A DNA stretch of 64,000 nt from Xestospongia muta (lineage: Eukaryota > Porifera > Demospongiae > Haplosclerida > Petrosiidae): NCBI GenBank assembly GCA_963693285.1, contig OY848924.1, positions 2,966,144 to 3,030,143 on the forward strand, in the 5' to 3' direction. The notes beneath the pieces are model-generated. The model saw only the letters and a program-made list of their open reading frames with translations. It did no database searches and was not told the origin of the DNA. A program made the position numbers and the translations under genes. Of the stretch, positions 60,714 to 64,000 are shown piece after piece; positions within the stretch are counted from its first letter, which is position 1; each line of letters starts with the position of its first letter.

Positions 60714-61739
60714 TTGCTGATTCAGCTTGACAGTTATTTGTCTTGTTTCTATAATGGTATGAATGGTTGCCATAAGGTATGGCTACAGTTTATCTTTCCA
60801 GGCTATGTTTGGTTTATACTAATAGTCATCACAATTTTGTCACGATATTCAAGCAGATTGGTTCAGCTTGTAGGGAGACATGCAATTCAAGTGCTAGCTA
60901 CTATGATTCTTCTTTCTTATACCAAACTAATACGCACTGTCTTTCAAGCCTATTACTAAGCCAATATTCAGTCTATACTAGTGAGAATAGTACAGACACA
61001 TTGTTGAGGTGGACCATTGATGCTAATGTTTTGTTTCTAAGAGATTATTGTCACCTATCATTGTTCTTGTTCTCACTAGTTGTATTAGTTTTACTAATTG
61101 CTCCATATACTTTCTTCCTTCTTACGATAACATTAATTGAAAAACCATTTTTAAAATATTGCAAGTTTTCAATGTACACAAAGCCTTTCTTTGATGCATA
61201 TGGGGTCCGTATTGGATAAGTATCATTTTTGGACTGGATTTTTACTACTTGTTTGTATAGTTTTAGCATTAGTTGTATCAATAGATTCTAAGACTACTGT
61301 GTGCTTGGATGTATTGATGTGTTTTTTAAATGTTATCACATCATTGCATATCTTATTGAAGGGAATATATTGTCAGTTTTTCTTTGAATTGTCTGGAGAT
61401 GTTTTTTATTTTAAACCTCATATTTATGACTTATGTGAACACACACAAACCATTAAACTGTCAAAAAGGCAACTTTTTAGTATTGTGTCAGTATCATTAT
61501 CATTTGCCATATTCTGTGGTATCACCTTCTATCATATCTGAGCATGTCTATCAAAGTCTTGTTTAAAACAACCAATTGCAAAAGTCAAAGAGATATTTAA
61601 GAAAACTCCATTATCTCATAGGTCAGATGATGAGGAACATACTTTGATTGTCCCAGGATCTCCTTCTATCATATGTGAAACTAGTTCAGTAACAGTTGTA
61701 ATGAGAAGAGAGTCACTATTGTTTGATGAAGATGACTAA
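60714..61739 (+). pseudogene. C-terminal multi-helix membrane tail, frameshifted
   Basis: The readings LDSYLSCFYNGMNGCHKVWL, FIFPGYVWFILIVITILSRY and VQLVGRHAIQVLATMILLSY then TKLIRTVF match the conserved tail of large extracellular-repeat membrane proteins common in sponges and cnidarians (CFYDGM..Y.K.WLQF.FP, VLATL.LLSY.KLLR). After a frame change at about 60955 it continues as SENSTDTLLRWTIDANVLF, LVVLVLLIAPYTFFLL and KPFFDAYG. Another shift at about 61205 leads to LDKYHFWTGFLLLVCIVLAL. A stop at 61539-61541 interrupts, then a cytoplasmic tail runs to TAA 61737-61739 (RRESLLFDEDD). Two frameshifts and a stop, and no extracellular part upstream: a decayed partial copy. Confidence 0.7.
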
Positions 61740-61801
61740 CACTTTGATAACATCTTGTTAATAACTATTTCATGTTTTATAATAGTACACAATGTAGTAA
61801 G

Positions 61802-61832
61802 AATAATAAGACAATGGTATTGTCTTATTATT
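61802..61832. terminator. Hairpin after the membrane-tail pseudogene
   Basis: AATAATAAGACAAT and ATTGTCTTATTATT form a perfect 14-bp stem with a 3-base loop. Type is a guess: it may only be a structural hairpin in the former 3' untranslated region. Confidence 0.3.
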
Positions 61833-62184
61833 ATTCTATTCAAGTATTATAATGTACTAATAACTATTAATTATAAAGGTATACTTTTGTATTAAAACAC
61901 ATATTATCTGTTGTAGCTAAAATGTTTACTGGTTTGATGTACAAAGATATTTTTTAATGCCCAAATAATGTTAAGCATTAAACTAACAAACCTAAACTAT
62001 AGATTAATTTTATAACTGTGCTGCAATACGTATTATTGTAATTATAGTCAATTAATGTTTAATTAAATAAAATATAATAATTACTTACAATTATGCCAAT
62101 CAATTAATAAATTTAACATAAGGTGTGAAATGCAACATATAAAAACTTAAAAACATTTAAAATGTATCACTCCAATAGTCATGC

Positions 62185-64000
62185 TTAGATGTTCTTCAAA
62201 GCATTAGTTAATGAGTCTATGTTAGCCCCTCCCTTTTCTATCACTTTGTCTTTTTCGTTTAACCAAGCTGCGAGACAATCTTGTAGGCATTTTCTTGGAT
62301 CACCTCTGTTTTTTGCATCAATATCATCTAGTGTGGGCTGATACAAACCTAACTGAAGACCAAGTGACTGCCATGATGAATTAGGGATTCTTTTCTCTCT
62401 TATATAAGCAGTGACAATGTCAAGATGACTGAGATCTGGTAAATAGATATAATATATGTATATAATAGCAAAGTAGATATGAATGCATTATTTTACCCAA
62501 ACTTGGTGGAAATATTTGAATCTTTACTTCAGTAGATAGAGCCTCTTTACCTATCACATAATGTTTAAGTCAGAAACATGAGTTTTGGTAACTTACTTTC
62601 TTTATAGAACCATATTTGTTCATGAGGTGTAAGTTTTGCAGTAAGACATCCTTCAAGACTACATCTTATATATCTGGGCTTAACATTGCTATTACATTCA
62701 GCAGAATGTTCTAATTTGATGTCATCATGTTCCTTGCAATAAAATCCAAAGGAATGCCTTGCAGTAGTTGAGTAGTTAAGCTTGTTTCTAATATATGAAA
62801 GGCATTGAGAAATATGCTGTTGTACAGATAAATAGATGGCTCCATTTGTTTTCTCATCTTTGCTACGAGGTGATTTTACTGAAACTTCGAGAAATCTAAA
62901 GTAGTTAGTAATAGTGACAATGTGGCCTGAATCAATAACACAAAAGGTAACTCTATCTCTATATATTTCTTTTGTAGAAAGTTCCCACTTGTCTTTGTCA
63001 TCTAGAAGGATTCTAGCAATGAGTGAGCTAAAGATACCTCTTGGAGTATAGTGACATTTGAATGTAATAAGAAGTGGAGGAATGTCACTATTATTATGTA
63101 ATAATGGAGTAGATGGAAGAGAAGCATGTACTAGAACACAAGGGAGAAAATACTCCTGTTCATTAGACTCATTTAGACCTACAGGAGCAATGATAACAAG
63201 ATGTTCTAGAACAGCTATTACTTGTTCTACTGATAATAATTTCTCTTTAACAGCTTCACACTGCTCTAAGTGATGCTTTGTAAAACGACCAGATAAACGA
63301 AATTTATCATATTCACTTCTTCTCCGTATACCTTTTTTGAAAGTAAAAGTGTTAACAATTAAGTCTGTAACAATATCAAAAAGTAGCTGGGAATCAGTAA
63401 TGACTATATTGTGCAGATCAGGTACATTTTTAAAATACCTTATTATCCCAGCTACGTTATGGAAAAACCACAAGGCTGCATAAAATTCATCTGCACGAGA
63501 TATTTCACTTCTTTTTGCCAATTCTTGACACTCATTTAAAGTCATCACCTTTTTTTGTGATCTCCGTATATGAAATTCAAATGTCAACCATGGAATAGGT
63601 ACCTCCAACTGATAACTTCCATTTAAGGCAACCTCGTGAACTAAATCTTTTACTTTTTTGATATCATTAGGACTGAATACATTCACTCCAAGAAACATTC
63701 TACCATTCTCTGTTGGTATAACCATATCTTTTGTGTACCAGTCTGTGCCCTTTAGTTCAAACTCCAATTGATCATTGATATGTTGTAGTTTCTCTTCAGC
63801 TTCTCCATTTTTACCAAGTAAATCTTTGTGAGTGCCAATGATTATTACCTTAGAGAACTTTAATTTAAGTTTCATAATCCATAATTGAGCAAGCTTTTCT
63901 CTATACCAAATTAAAATAGACTTAATTTTGTGAAAAAAAGTTTTTAGTGGATTCGAATAATTTCCAATTGAGCTAATACTAGCTAAGCATTGCAAGAGAG
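62185..64000 (-). CDS. Membrane GTPase-death family member 5, 3' part, inverted
   Basis: Exons on the minus strand: beyond the window end to 62597, 62497-62550, 62185-62435; phases fit and the frame closes at TAA 62185-62187. The visible part begins LASISSIGNYSNP and holds IGTHKDLL (THKD), a COR-like region (AALWFFHNVAGIIRYF, FRLSGRFTKHHLEQ, EYFLPCVLVHA) and the Cys/His segment (FYCKEHDDIK, HSAEC, then CSLEGC). The last exon is a death domain quite different from those of genes 1-4 (IPNSSWQSLGLQLGLYQPTL, then CLQDCLAAWLNEKD), ending ALKNI with no extra tail exon. The linker exon (KEALSTEVKIQIFPPSL) also differs. The stretch coding FDIVTDLIVNTF to KDKWELS is almost identical to genes 2 and 4, while both sides are clearly divergent. 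P-loop and membrane exon lie outside the window. Confidence 0.82.

Overview
The window is eukaryotic and almost certainly from an early-branching animal. The base composition is A+T-rich, introns are short (about 45-60 nt up to about 1 kb) with GT..AG borders, AATAAA signals follow several stops, and the proteins carry metazoan modules (death domain, CARD-like fold, ZU5, ankyrin, ROC-COR GTPase, FLYWCH). The mix of multiplied death-domain GTPases and a cnidarian/sponge-type membrane tail module suggests a demosponge such as Amphimedon. That is inference; I could not run a search.

Layout. 1-7.3 kb is repeat territory: the tail of a MULE transposase, a 19-copy satellite of about 132 bp, the FLYWCH front of a MULE, and a decayed CR1/L2-like LINE. 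8.8-26.0 kb (minus) holds one large gene that I could join exon by exon in a single open frame: acidic N-terminus, ankyrin repeats, ROC-COR GTPase, death domain, CARD-like domain, coiled coil, ZU5, a C-terminal region and a final membrane helix. 27.4-29.6 kb holds a 60-residue gene and remains of a multi-pass membrane protein. 30.6-32.2 kb is a low-complexity block with a GC-rich fold-back. 34.0-38.9 kb is a complete 11-exon geranylgeranyl diphosphate synthase gene (GGPS1) with a piggyBac-type MITE in one intron.

39.8-64 kb is a cluster of five related loci for a membrane GTPase-death family: three intact genes (39849-43804, 44886-49361, 54379-58840), one pseudogene (50837-53305) and one inverted, divergent member cut by the window end (62185-64000). 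Each intact gene has a four-helix membrane exon, a ROC-like GTPase with two further membrane helices inserted between its P-loop and its DxxG motif, a COR-like region, a Cys/His-rich segment and a C-terminal death domain. A 9.5 kb segmental duplication and local gene conversion have shaped the cluster. A broken membrane-tail pseudogene lies between the fourth and fifth members.

How the genes may work together (inference): the ankyrin gene and the membrane cluster both couple a GTPase switch to death-fold adaptor domains, as in DAPK1 and other ROCO-death proteins, so the window looks like an expanded innate sensing or cell-death locus. GGPS1 is a housekeeping gene lying between the two groups.
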